A stretch of DNA of 64,000 nt, from positions 52,203,501 through 52,267,500 of the forward strand of contig NC_092339.1 of assembly GCF_046630445.1 (NCBI RefSeq), given 5' to 3'. Source of the stretch: Rutidosis leptorrhynchoides. Lineage: Eukaryota; Streptophyta; Magnoliopsida; Asterales; Asteraceae. This document shows positions 10,088 through 20,766 of the stretch, piece by piece. Position 1 is the stretch's first letter. Every line of letters starts with the position of its first letter. Both the position numbers and the translations under genes were made by a program. The notes under the pieces are model-generated. The model was not told where the DNA came from. It worked only from the letters and a program-made list of their open reading frames with translations, and did no database searches.

Positions 10088-12793
10088 ATGGAAGAAGGTC
10101 ATAAAACGTATGTGCAACGCCAACGAAGACTAAATCCTAATATGCAAGATGTAGTTAAGAAAGAGATTATTAAACTGCTAGATGCAGGTCTAATTTATCC
10201 AATTTCTGATAGTCCATGGGTAAGCCCAGTTCAATGCGTGCCTAAGAAGGGTGGCATGACTGTCATTACAAATGAGAAAAATGAGCTTATTCCTACTAGG
10301 ACTGTAACAGGATGGTGTGTGTGTATTGATTATAGAAAATTAAATGACGCCACCAGAAAAGATCACTTTCCCTTACCTTTCATTGATCAAATGTTGGAAA
10401 GATTAGCCGGAAATAGTTACTATTGTTTTCTAGATGGATTTTCCGGATATTTTCAAATTCCAATAGCACTCGAGGACCAAGAGAAAACCACGTTCACGTG
10501 CCCTTATGGTACTTTTGCTTACAAATGCATGCCATTTGGACTTTGCAACGCCCCTGCAACCTTTCAAAGGTGCATGATGGCGATTTTTCACGACATGATA
10601 GAAGAATGCATGGAAGTTTTCATGGATGACTTTTCGGTCTTCGGTGATACATTTGAAACATGTCTAGCTAATCTTGAACGAATGCTTATTAGATGCGAAC
10701 AATCAAATCTAGTACTTAATTGGGAGAAATGCCATTTCATGGTTAAAGAAGGCATCGTTCTTGGACATAAAATTTCAAAAGAAGGAATTGAAGTGGATAG
10801 AGCTAAAGTAGATGTAATTGCTAAACTTCCACATCCCACCAATGTTAGAGGAGTTAGGAGTTTTCTAGGGCATGCCGGTTTTTACCGACGTTTCATAAAA
10901 GATTTTTCTAAAATTGCCACTCCTATGAATAAACTCCTAGAAAAGGATGCTCCATTCATCTTTTCAGATGAGTGTATCAAATCTTTTAATATTCTTAAAG
11001 AGAAACTCACTAATGCGCCGATCATGATAACACCAAATTGGAATCTACCATTTGAACTAATGTGCGATGCAAGTGATTTTGCAATGGGAGCCGTTTTAGG
11101 ACAAAGGATTGAAAAACGATTTCAACCTATATATTATGCTAGTAAGACGTTACAAGGAGCACAAACGAACTATACAACTACTGAAAAAGAACTCCTTGCT
11201 ATTGTCTTTGCTTTTGACAAATTTAGTTCATATCTCGTTCTAGAAAAAATGGTGGTCTATACCGACCATTCTGCTCTTAGATACCTATTTTCAAAACAAG
11301 ATGCTAAACCAAGATTAATCCGTTGGATCTTACTCTTACAAGAGTTTGATATTGAAATCCGAGATAAAAGAGGAGCAGAAAATCTCGCCGCTGATCATCT
11401 TTCTCGTCTTGAAAATCCCGAATTAGAAGTTCTAAATGAATCGGCCATACAAGACAACTTTCCTGATGAATATCTATTGAAGATAGATTATAATGAAATC
11501 TCAGGGTTTGTAGACTATGCAAACTACTTAGTTTGTGGATTCCTTGAAAAAGGATTATCGTACCAAAAACGAAAGAAATTCTTCAGTGATATAAAACACT
11601 ATTTTTGGGAAGATCCACACCTGTTTAAAAGTTGTCCAGATGGAATAATACGCCGATGTGTATTTGGAGATGAAGCTAGTAAAATTTTAAACCATTGTCA
11701 CACAGGACCAACAGGAGGGCATTATGGGCCTCAACTAACAGCAAGAAAAGTTTATGATGCTGGATTCTATTGGCCTACAATTTACAAAGACGCACACCTT
11801 CTTTGCAAATCCTGTGATGCATGTCAAAGGGCCGGAAAAATAAGTCAACGTGATGAAATGCCACAAAATGTCATCCAAGTATGTGAAGTATTTGACATTT
11901 GGGGTATTGACTTTATGGGTCCATTTCCAAAATCTCATAATAATCTCTATATTCTCGTAGCCATTGATTATGTATCTAAATGGGCGGAAGCACAAGCTCT
12001 TCCAACTAACGATGCACGAGTTGTAGTCAACTTTTTAAAACGTCTTTTTGCAAGGTTTGGAACACCGAAAGCTTTAATAAGTGATCGGGGTACTCATTTC
12101 TGTAATAATCAACTTGAGAAAGTTCTTAAAAGATATGGAGTAACTCATAAAATCTCCACCGCATATCATCCACAAACAAGTGGACAAGTTGAAAATACCA
12201 ACCGAGCTTTAAAACGTATTCTAGAGAAAACCGTAGGATCAAATCCGAAGGAATGGTCCATTAAATTGGAGGATGCACTCTGGGCTTTTAGAACAGCCTA
12301 CAAAACTCCAATTGGAACCACACCTTTTAGACTTGTTTATGGAAAAGCATGTCATCTTCCAGTAGAAATTGAACACAAAGCATTTTGGGCTTTGAAGACA
12401 TGTAATCTTGATTTACATGAAGCTGGACGTCTACGGTTAAGTCAACTAAACGAATTAGAAGAATTAAGACATGAAGCATACGATAATTCGTTAATCTATA
12501 AGGAAAGAACGAAGAAATGGCATGATAAAAGAATCAGAAGTTTAAAAGAATTTAAAGAAGGAGACAGAGTTCTTCTTTTCAATTCACGATTCAAGCTATT
12601 TCCTGGAAAATTGAAATCAAGATGGTCTGGACCATTCATAGTTAAAAGAGTTTTCCCATACGGAACGATAGAATTAATAAATTCAAATGGGATTGAATTT
12701 AAAGTTAATGGTCACAGAGTTAAACACTACATAGATAGTCCGATGGAAGTCGACAACGAAGTTAATCACAATTTCAACACCACAGCTAACTAA
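10088..12793 (+). CDS. Element A RT-RNase H-integrase (pol)
   Basis: 901 codons in the same frame as gag-protease. Reverse transcriptase covers about residues 60-240, with the catalytic box written FMDD (178-181) instead of YMDD, common in this lineage. RNase H follows ([26 protein letters not shown]) at about 325-440. Integrase has an HHCC zinc region ending [11 protein letters not shown] and a complete catalytic triad D608, D666, E702 with 35 residues between the last two. The C-terminal GPF/Y-like block ([18 protein letters not shown]) is present and there is no chromodomain. The ATG used here follows the upstream stop by 33 bases. In the ancestral element the product was probably cut from one gag-pol polyprotein. 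Confidence 0.93.
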   Translation: MEEGHKTYVQRQRRLNPNMQDVVKKEIIKLLDAGLIYPISDSPWVSPVQCVPKKGGMTVITNEKNELIPTRTVTGWCVCIDYRKLNDATRKDHFPLPFIDQMLERLAGNSYYCFLDGFSGYFQIPIALEDQEKTTFTCPYGTFAYKCMPFGLCNAPATFQRCMMAIFHDMIEECMEVFMDDFSVFGDTFETCLANLERMLIRCEQSNLVLNWEKCHFMVKEGIVLGHKISKEGIEVDRAKVDVIAKLPHPTNVRGVRSFLGHAGFYRRFIKDFSKIATPMNKLLEKDAPFIFSDECIKSFNILKEKLTNAPIMITPNWNLPFELMCDASDFAMGAVLGQRIEKRFQPIYYASKTLQGAQTNYTTTEKELLAIVFAFDKFSSYLVLEKMVVYTDHSALRYLFSKQDAKPRLIRWILLLQEFDIEIRDKRGAENLAADHLSRLENPELEVLNESAIQDNFPDEYLLKIDYNEISGFVDYANYLVCGFLEKGLSYQKRKKFFSDIKHYFWEDPHLFKSCPDGIIRRCVFGDEASKILNHCHTGPTGGHYGPQLTARKVYDAGFYWPTIYKDAHLLCKSCDACQRAGKISQRDEMPQNVIQVCEVFDIWGIDFMGPFPKSHNNLYILVAIDYVSKWAEAQALPTNDARVVVNFLKRLFARFGTPKALISDRGTHFCNNQLEKVLKRYGVTHKISTAYHPQTSGQVENTNRALKRILEKTVGSNPKEWSIKLEDALWAFRTAYKTPIGTTPFRLVYGKACHLPVEIEHKAFWALKTCNLDLHEAGRLRLSQLNELEELRHEAYDNSLIYKERTKKWHDKRIRSLKEFKEGDRVLLFNSRFKLFPGKLKSRWSGPFIVKRVFPYGTIELINSNGIEFKVNGHRVKHYIDSPMEVDNEVNHNFNTTAN

Positions 12794-12957
12794 GTGTAGG
12801 GAGAATCAAGTCTTTAAAGGATAATATGTATTTCTGTTAGAGTTAGATTGTCTGTTTTCATGTAGTTCTCGAAAATGGAATCCGAATGGTCTTTCCCTAG
12901 CAGACCCTAAAGAACTAGTCTTCTCCCCCCATTCTGAATTTTTATTTTTTTTAGGAA

Positions 12958-13332
12958 ATGAAGACTGCCTGTGAACTAAACCATGGTCTAATGCTACATG
13001 CTTTGATCACTAAACGTAATAATGATACACTACCGAGTGAAATAGTATCAGTAATCAGAGAAAGATTGGACGGAGTTAGAAAAGAATCCAGATGCGAAGA
13101 TAATAAGTTACAATTTGGTAAAGGAAAATCAAAATCCGCAGCGAAAAGAAGAGCACGACACCTAGAAAGATGTCACAAATGCGGAAAATGGTCACATGGA
13201 GGTAAATGTTCAAATAATCAAACCTATTCAAATACCGAATTTGTTACTTTATGCAGAGACGGACCGTTCATATGTTTAGAAGAAAAAACACTGAATGCTC
13301 GAGGTTACGCCTATGTAGCTATGGAAAAATGA
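12958..13332 (+). CDS. Small basic CCHC zinc-finger ORF of element A
   Basis: 124 codons. It has a basic stretch (KSKSAAKRRARHLER, about residues 60-74) followed by CHKCGKWSHGGKC, a C-x2-C-x4-H-x3-C finger one residue shorter than a standard retroviral knuckle. I do not recognise the family; nucleic-acid binding and perhaps nuclear localisation are inferred. The ATG follows a good 3' splice-site context (a T-rich run ending TTAG at about 12951-12954), so it may be translated from a spliced RNA. Its stop overlaps a second start codon as ATGA (13329-13332), and that short frame runs to a perfect donor at 13370/13371. It lies between integrase and the third ORF, where Athila-type elements carry accessory or envelope-position genes. 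Confidence 0.6.
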   Translation: MKTACELNHGLMLHALITKRNNDTLPSEIVSVIRERLDGVRKESRCEDNKLQFGKGKSKSAAKRRARHLERCHKCGKWSHGGKCSNNQTYSNTEFVTLCRDGPFICLEEKTLNARGYAYVAMEK

Positions 13333-13370
13333 ATGGGATAGATCATATAACTAAGAATACTATCTCACAG
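13329..13370 (+). CDS. Candidate leader exon A for the third ORF
   Basis: The ATG at 13329 overlaps the stop of the zinc-finger ORF (ATGA). Fourteen codons then run to TCACAG|GTAAGT, a consensus donor, in phase 0. The third ORF opens in phase 0 after an acceptor at 15138. Inferred, not proven. Confidence 0.4.
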
Positions 13371-14276
13371 GTAAGTCTGTACAGTTTTTATTTTTTTTAA
13401 CCTTTTGATAATAAACGCTAATTTGTTCGCTATAAGGTATTAAATTGGTATTGAATAAAATTAGGTTTGGCGACCGAAATTATTGATATCATACAAAAAT
13501 TTATTACATCACTGCGAAATTTAACGTTTATTCTTAAGGTATAAATATCTTTAATCAATTAACACAAAATATTTCAAAAATTCGTCATGAGTTAAATTAG
13601 GTTTTGGAACCGAAATTACTTTACCGAAAAGAGGGGCGTATATTTTTGATAATATTTAATTGATTAAAGTGGGATAAAAAGCCAAAAAGATTTTTAATTT
13701 GATTTTTACCATGTTTTTAAAATTAATATATAAATCTTAAATTAATATTGTAAACTTTGTAAAATCAATATATTTAAAATTGTAAATATTTGAAAAATTA
13801 ATATAAGTTTGGTGTGAATTTATAATATGAATTTTTAAATTAAGTTTGGTGTGAATTTTTAACATTAATTTTGAATTTTATATTTAAGTTGTGTGAATTT
13901 AAAAACAAAAATTTACTTTATCTCATTAAGTTAAAAATATGATTTTTAAAATTCGTCGTAAGTTGAAGACTAGGTCTTTGAACCGAAATTGCTTTACCCG
14001 AGGGAGGGACGAGAACTTTTATTATCATTATTTTTAATCTTATTGAATTAAAGTAAGCCAAAAACATTAAAAAACCCAAAAAAAATCTTTACTTTTAAAA
14101 ACCGCGCTTTGATTTGACAAATTTTAAAATTTTGTCGAGGGACAGACTATGTCAACGATCCGAAACGCCCTCGCTCCTAAAGGAAAACAAAATTTTTAAA
14201 ATTTAATTAATTATAAGTTTTATAAAGTATAAGGTTTTATAAAAAAAAAAAAAAATCAGAAATCACTGTAGCCGGT
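13371..14276 (+). other. Non-coding spacer with diverged repeats (element A)
   Basis: Very AT-rich. A block of about 60 bp (TTCGTC...CCGAAATT...TTACC..GAGGG) occurs at 13581-13640 and 13952-14011, with shorter related pieces at 13461-13482 and 17366-17410. No coding signal. Confidence 0.6.
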
Positions 14277-14328
14277 ACCCCATGCGATCGCATGGGGTTT
14301 GCACTTGAAACCCATGCGATCGCATGGG
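14277..14328. promoter_or_regulatory. Palindrome pair upstream of the third ORF
   Basis: A 22-bp palindrome (14277-14298) and an 18-bp palindrome (14311-14328) share the core CATGCGATCGCATG. By analogy with the LTR copies beside the TATA box, they may mark an internal promoter. A CA/CT-rich leader-like stretch follows (14380-14468). Confidence 0.5.
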
Positions 14329-14468
14329 GACTAAATGCGGGCCTGATACATACAGCAGTTCGGTTCTGCCTCACCACAAACACACACATACATTCACGAA
14401 ACTCACCCAAAAATTCACCAATTTTCGCCATTTTTCCACCGTAATTCATCAAATTTCTTGCTCTAATC

Positions 14469-14498
14469 ATGCCTAGATTCTCATTCTTCAGCAAATTG
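14469..14498 (+). CDS. Candidate leader exon B for the third ORF
   Basis: The ATG at 14469 begins ten codons ending AAATTG|GTAAAA, a plausible donor in phase 0. Joined at the 15138 acceptor this gives a continuous frame into the third ORF; unspliced, the frame stops after 17 codons. Inferred from sequence only. Confidence 0.45.
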
Positions 14499-15132
14499 GT
14501 AAAAATTACACCCCTAAACTCTATAAATTCCTAGTTTTTGTGATAATTACCAATTTTTTTTACCTAATGCAATTTTGTTAATTTCTAGTGTAATTAGTGT
14601 TAAATTGTTAGTATTTTATGCATGTATAACCTAGATTGATGCTATTTAACATGATTTGAAGCCAAAAACTTCAAAATTTTTAGAAATCTAGGGTTTGTGT
14701 TCTTGAGCAATTTGGGGCTTTTTGATATAAACAGGTTATGGCCGATTTTTGTCATGAATTATTGCTAAATTGAGTAGTGTAACATGTTTAGATAGTTAAA
14801 TGATCCAAACAATGATCCTAAACATGATTTTTGGAGATTAAAGTGGACTTTTTAAGTCCAAAATTCATGAACTTGATTAATTTGATGTAATTGCCATTTG
14901 AGACTTGTTTAATTATTAGTAATGACTATTTTGACATGTTATTTGAGTTAAATGCTTATGAATTTTGTATACATTTTCATATGTGCTTATTTGAAAAATG
15001 TAGAATTGTGAAAAATTGTGAAAATGTGTATAAGTTTAATTTTGATTTAACATGTTATAGTGATTGTTTTAAGTTGTTATTTTGCTAACACTAATGCATA
15101 TTTGGATGCACAAATTTTGTGTTTAATGTGTT

Positions 15133-16662
15133 TTGCAGAAATCCGATACTGGAGGTTCAGGAGCATCATCATCTAGACGACCAGCACCAGCACCAGAACC
15201 AGAACCAGAAATGCAACACGAACAAGAACCACAACAGGAACAACAACAACAGCCTGATCAGCACATACCTTATTATGATCCGGTACAGTTTGTTGAGGAA
15301 TTCATAGTATTCCCAATGAGGCCGCCAGTAGAATTCCCAACGATTCCTGAGCACACTCTACATCCTAATCTGAGATTTGATAGAAGATGGAGAGATTACG
15401 AGACATATCAAAGGAACAAATTCAAATTGGTAACAAAAAATGTAGAGGTGCCAAGGGTAATCGATTGGGCCCCTTTGGAAACGGTCCATCTAGCTGACCG
15501 TGTTAGACAACTTTTAGTTCAAAGGTATGGCAGTTCTTCTTTTACAGATTGGGAACGTCTTTTCACCATTCGAAGACCTGTATATAAGGAATGGTGTGTT
15601 GAGTTGATGAGTACTGTATCACTTGATACAAATATAGTTAGAATAGATGATAGAAGATTTCTTAGGTTTATCCTTGGAGGTAGGATGTACAGAATGTCCA
15701 TGCTGGACATGGCCAGGGCCTTACAGATATATACTCCTGGTGAGTTGCTATTACCCGATTGTACAAACTTGATTCATTATGGTGAACGGGTAGATAGTAA
15801 CTTTGACGCCGACGCCATTTGGAGGCGTATGTCACATTTTGATGTTTTTACACGAGCAGGAGGACACTCCTATACACATATTGACAGAGCCGAGCTTCGT
15901 ATTATTCATAGATTTTTGGCTAACTCGATTACACAAAGAGGTCATAATAAAGAAAAAATTACCTTATATGTTTTATTCTACCTAAAGTGTATTCGGGATC
16001 CTAGAAGCTTTGTCAATATCCCTTACTGTGTTGCTTTTTATTTATCTAAAATGGTAGAGGGAATGCAGGACGGGAGTATAATAGGAGGAGGTATTTTTGT
16101 TACTCTCATTGGAGAGTATTTAGGTGTTGATAGGAACCAAGGGGGTCCATTACAGATTTGTAGAGAACAGGTTGAGCCCTTAGGATTGAAAGTTTATGTG
16201 GGTGCTAAGGTATTGAAAAGTAGACGTAACCAGGCAGTACCCTATGAGGGATCTCATCCTCAGGTAGAGAGAGGCTCAGACGAGGGAATGGAGGAGGCGG
16301 AAGACATTAGGGATGTCTTTCGAGATGCTATTCTTGACGTCCACGTTCGTATAGATGAGGAAGCAATGACGAACGCGGCAAGACATAGTATGTATGAGCA
16401 GTGGAACTCCGAGCGAGTATACGAGGATTATAGGCGACGCCAACACGATAGCTGGTTAGTTCATCAACACCAAATCATGAGCCAGCTATCATATCAGGTA
16501 CCAAATAACTATGTACCTACGCGACCTGCTCATTTTCCGCCACATAGCCTCGATATCCGACCACCCTTTAACCGGTATGACTATAACCAAGCCTATCAAA
16601 ACACCTATAACCAACAATGGAACCCACCTGACGAGATGAACTGGAACCCATATCCAGACTGA
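15133..16662 (+). CDS. Third large ORF of element A (ATHILA ORF1-like)
   Basis: About 508 codons open from the acceptor TTTTGCAG|AAA at 15138 to a stop at 16662. No ATG lies at the amino end; the first in-frame methionine comes after about 25 codons, in a Pro/Glu/Gln-rich low-complexity stretch. I therefore place the start in an upstream exon joined by splicing. The central region (about 60-400) is acidic and aromatic with a W..YE.YQR.KF..V block, resembling the ATHILA ORF-1 family of unknown function. The C-terminus is Tyr/Asn/Pro-rich. I see no signal peptide or clear membrane segment, so a classical envelope role is not supported despite the position after integrase. Confidence 0.7.
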   Translation: MQKSDTGGSGASSSRRPAPAPEPEPEMQHEQEPQQEQQQQPDQHIPYYDPVQFVEEFIVFPMRPPVEFPTIPEHTLHPNLRFDRRWRDYETYQRNKFKLVTKNVEVPRVIDWAPLETVHLADRVRQLLVQRYGSSSFTDWERLFTIRRPVYKEWCVELMSTVSLDTNIVRIDDRRFLRFILGGRMYRMSMLDMARALQIYTPGELLLPDCTNLIHYGERVDSNFDADAIWRRMSHFDVFTRAGGHSYTHIDRAELRIIHRFLANSITQRGHNKEKITLYVLFYLKCIRDPRSFVNIPYCVAFYLSKMVEGMQDGSIIGGGIFVTLIGEYLGVDRNQGGPLQICREQVEPLGLKVYVGAKVLKSRRNQAVPYEGSHPQVERGSDEGMEEAEDIRDVFRDAILDVHVRIDEEAMTNAARHSMYEQWNSERVYEDYRRRQHDSWLVHQHQIMSQLSYQVPNNYVPTRPAHFPPHSLDIRPPFNRYDYNQAYQNTYNQQWNPPDEMNWNPYPD

Positions 16663-18770
16663 TTTAGTTCCATTTGGTTATTTTTATGATTTTTATGTTT
16701 TTATCTTTTGACTTTTTCATGTTTAAACTTATGTTATTGGATATATTTGTGTAATTTTTATTATTTTATTATTATTGTGTACTAATATTTCATATTTAGA
16801 ATTTGAAAGTGGGATATTAAGTCCCATTTCAAATTGTCATGCATGATTATATTTGTATGTATGTATATTGTCGATTGTACAAAACAGGGTAAAACAGCGC
16901 ATTTTCAAAGGCTGGCATTAAGTTCAGCAAAAGCTACTAATTTTGACGACAAGATGACAAATAAATGTGATGTAACAACAGACGAAATGAACAAATGATA
17001 TGCACCATTTATCATTCAGCAAACAAACGCCAATATGTTTGGAAACTTTGGTAAAATTTAATCATTTCTACGCTAATCACCTCAATAATTTAAATTGTAC
17101 TGATTTCTTGCAAATGAGGGCATTGCAAGATCTTAAGTGTGGGAAGGGGTTAAATTCTTTCGGATTTTTAAAATTTTTATCTTTATACACTTGGTTACCA
17201 TTAAAAATACTAGTAACGTAGTAGTTGTATTAGAATCTAGTGCTCTCTGATAATAAAGAACAGCCCTAGTCTTATATACTAACTACCCAATTCTAGTAAA
17301 ATTTTTTAAAATTTTCAATTAAATGAACTCAAAATCATGTTTATACATATTTATGAACGATAAAACTAGGTGTTAACACCGAAATTATTGTTACCTCGAA
17401 AAGGACATAAATTGAGAAACAAACCAAAATGTTAAAATTCAGTTAAAATGGAATAGAGAACAATAAAAAGGAAAATAAAAGCCAAGTGTGGGAAAAATTA
17501 CCAAGTTATCTTAAACATATGTCACATATTTCTGTAACAAATAACCGAAAATACTTTTGCTTTGGACTAAACTAAACTATTTTACCCGATGAAAGAAAAG
17601 AAGAGATGGATCTACACGATGAATCAATTCCATCATTAAAAGGAAGTAAAGTCTTCCGAAAAAGAAACGCGCTTCTTGAGTTAGGTCATGAAGTTGTCGT
17701 CCAGACCAGCTGTAGGTTGACAAAAAACCTAGAAAAGTCATCACTAAAATCAGCAGGAAATCCACGGACCTCAGCATTAAACAGGGTCGCCAAGTGGTCA
17801 GATTTATCCTAACCATGAGAAGGATTTATCTCGTAAAATGGGGGGCACCGTGCAAATTAGCTGGATAAGAATAATGAATCAGATCCCCAGAAAGGATAAT
17901 CTCCTTAAAGATTAAAAATCAGCTTTTAAGCCTGATATTACTCAATCCTAGAGATTGACCTTAAAGATTGAGAATTCAAACTCATGGAATTCAATGATAT
18001 CTAAACTCGAGCTTGAACGAGAAAATATTTTGATCAAAATTACAAACCGATTTGTTTTCTGAAAACCCTATTTTCAATGCGTTCATTACCATTGAACGTA
18101 AAATCCTAGGAATTCACCTGGAATTCATTAGGTCACCTGAACCAAATCGGGTGTCAACCGTAAGAACGGTGGTTGCATAGTGGTCAAAGACAGGACCTTG
18201 TGCCAAACCTACAAATTATAAGGGTGAGCTTTACTATTGCTCCTACAAAGGATAATAATTGCGTCCGACACGTTATAGACCATAATTAAAAGCATGTCAG
18301 AGGACATTGCCTTAACAGTTGCTTGTTCAACGCTTTCCTTTACAACCGGACGGTAGTTTACCAAAAGGTAATATACGGGACAAGTAAACTGGACGTGTTG
18401 CTTTCCTAATACAAGGTTAGCAAGTGGGTGACATAAAACCATAAGTTTTGAGCTAAAATTTTCAAATCTGAAACCCACCAAGCCCACAAAAATATTTTGC
18501 AAACACCGGTGAAGGGTTATTCCGGAAAACTTATCTAGGGTAAAAACTAGATTTAATTTTCAAAAGATCAAATGTTTTCATAAAGATCCAATTTCCTTAA
18601 TGGATCTAAATTTTTATAGTCATGTGGGACTGTAAACCATATCGTTACTACCATTGTTTATACCGCCGTATAGAAATCACTGATGTACAAATGTGAAGAA
18701 TAAAGAAGTGATTCTAGTATTTCAAGACGATATTGCTTGAGGACAAGCAACGCTCAAGTGTGGGAATATT
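16663..18770 (+). other. 3' non-coding region of element A
   Basis: Follows the third ORF. It contains an imperfect hairpin (GAAAGTGGGA...TCCCATTTC, about 16804-16830) and three copies of AAGTGTGGGA (17135-17144, 17484-17493, 18756-18765), the last forming the polypurine tract next to LTR A2. An open frame of 68 codons near 17606 has no recognisable domain. Confidence 0.6.
18756..18770 (+). other. Polypurine tract of element A
   Basis: AAGTGTGGGAATATT ends directly at LTR A2. It is imperfect as a purine run but lies exactly where plus-strand priming is expected. Confidence 0.6.
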
Positions 18771-20766
18771 TGATAATGCTAAAAACGAACATATATTTCA
18801 TAGCATTATTCCTCAAGAAAGACAAGCTTTTAGTTGCAATTGTTCTATTTACAAGTAATATTCGTTTAAATAATAAAAGGTGAAGACAAAAGACAGATTC
18901 GACGAATTGAAGACGCAAACGACCAAAAAGCTCAAAAGTACAAAATACAATCAACGAGGTTCCAATTATTGATAAGAAACGTCTCAAAATTACAAGAGTA
19001 CAAGATTCAAAACAAAAAGTACAAGATATTAAATTGTACGCAAGGACGTTCAAAAATCCGGAACCGGGACCAGAGTCAACTCTCAACGCTCGACGCAACG
19101 GACTAAAAATTACAAATCAACTATGCACATAAATATAATATAATATTTAAATAATTCTTATAATTATTTAATATATTATATTTATTTATAAAACCGTCGG
19201 CAGAAGAAAACAACCAAATGTGAGCCTCCCCAGCTGGCCATGCGATCGCATGGCCTTGAAGAGCAAAGCTCATGCGATCGCATGAGCTCCTTTTTCAGTT
19301 CACAGGCCTATAAATTCGCAGTTTGGTGAACGTAAAATCCATCTATCTTTCTCTTCTCCATTCATACGTAATATTTATATTTATAATTTATATTTTAATT
19401 TTAATTTTAATTTTAATTCTAATAATAAGGGTATTTTAGCGAATGTTGTAAGGATGTAAGTCGAAATTCTGTCCGTGTAACGCTACGCTATTTTTAATCA
19501 TTGTAAGTTATGTTCAACCTTTTTAATTTAATGTCTCGTAGCTAAGTTATTATTATGCTTATTTAATCCGAAGTAATCATGATGTTGGGCTAATTACTAA
19601 AATTGGGTAATTGGGCTTTGTACCATAATTGGGGTTTGGATAAAAGAACGACACTTGTGGAAATTAGACCATGGGCTATTAATGGGCTTTATATTTGTTT
19701 AACTAAATGATAGTTTGTTAATGTCAATATAAAGATTTACAATTGGGCGTCCCTATAAATAACCATTTACACTCGATCGGACACGATGGGCAGGGTATTT
19801 ATATGTACGAATAATCGTTCATTTAACCGGACACGGGAATGGATTAATAGCCACTAGAATAATTAAAACACGGGTGAAATTATGTACAAGGACACTTGGT
19901 ATAATTGATAACAAAATATTAAAACCTTGGGTTACACTCAGTCGACATCCTGGTGTAATTATTAAACAAAGTATTAAAATCTTGTTACAGTTTAAGTCCC
20001 CAATTAGTTGGAATATTTAACTTCGGGTATAAGAATAATTTGACGAGGACACTCGCACTTTATATTTATGACTGATGGACTGTTATGGACAAAAATCAGA
20101 CGAACATATTAAATAATCCAGGACAAAGTACAATTAACCCATGGGCATAAAACTAAAATCAACACGTCAAACATCATGATTACGGAAGTTTAAATAAGCA
20201 TAATTCTTTTATTTCATATTTAATTTCCTTTATTTTATATTTAATTGCACTTCTAATTATCGCATTTTTATTTATTGTTATTGTATTTAATTGTACTTTT
20301 AATTATCGTACTTTTTAATTATCGCAAGTTTATTTTATCTCACTTTTATTATTCGCAATTTCATTATCGTTATTTACTTTACGCTTTAATTTAAGTCTTG
20401 TATTTATTTTTAATATTTTACATTTGGTTTTAACTGCGACTAAAGTTTTAAAATCGACAAACCGGTCATTAAACGGTAAAAACCCCCCTTTATAATAATA
20501 ATATTACTTGTATATATATTTGTATTTTTATAAAAGTAAACTAATATAGCGTTAAGCTTTGTTTAAAGATTTTCCCTGTGGAACGAACCGGACTTACTAA
20601 AAACTACACTACTGTACGATTAGGTACACTGCCTATAAGTGTTGTAGCAAGGTTTAAGTATATCCATTCTATAAATAAATAAATATCTTGTGTAAAATTG
20701 TATCGTATTTAATAGTATTTCCTTGTAAAATTTAATAGTATTTTATATACACCTCGCGACACATCA
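18771..20766 (+). repeat. LTR A2 (3' LTR)
   Basis: 1,996 bp, same length as LTR A1. It carries the intact palindromes at 19236-19255 and 19267-19288. Its final CATCA (20762-20766) served as target for element B. Confidence 0.95.
20762..20766. repeat. Target-site duplication of element B (left)
   Basis: CATCA, also the last five bases of LTR A2. Repeated at 29909-29913 after LTR B2. Confidence 0.9.

Larger units (their letters stand above)
3778..20766 (+). mobile_element. Element A: Athila-type Ty3/gypsy LTR retrotransposon
   Basis: 16,989 bp with two 1,996-bp LTRs, a tRNA-Asp-type primer site, gag-protease and RT-RNase H-integrase frames, no chromodomain, and further ORFs downstream of integrase. 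That layout is typical of the Athila branch of the Tat/Athila lineage. By eye the LTRs differ at about 17 positions (12 transitions, 5 transversions), a recent insertion. An in-frame TGA (10052-10054) separates the two main ORFs. It lies inside the LINE endonuclease (duplication GGTGC) and is itself hit by element B in the last bases of its 3' LTR. Confidence 0.95.

Noticed and set aside
4245-14328. Repeated GCGATCGC-containing palindromes taken as a CRISPR-like array or as cyanobacterial HIP1 sites.
   Set aside because: There are only two copies per site, no regular spacers, and all lie inside one plant retrotransposon; the genome context is clearly eukaryotic.
15133-16662. Treating the third ORF of element A as a true envelope glycoprotein.
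   Set aside because: No signal peptide, membrane anchor or cysteine pattern is visible; only its position suggests an envelope.
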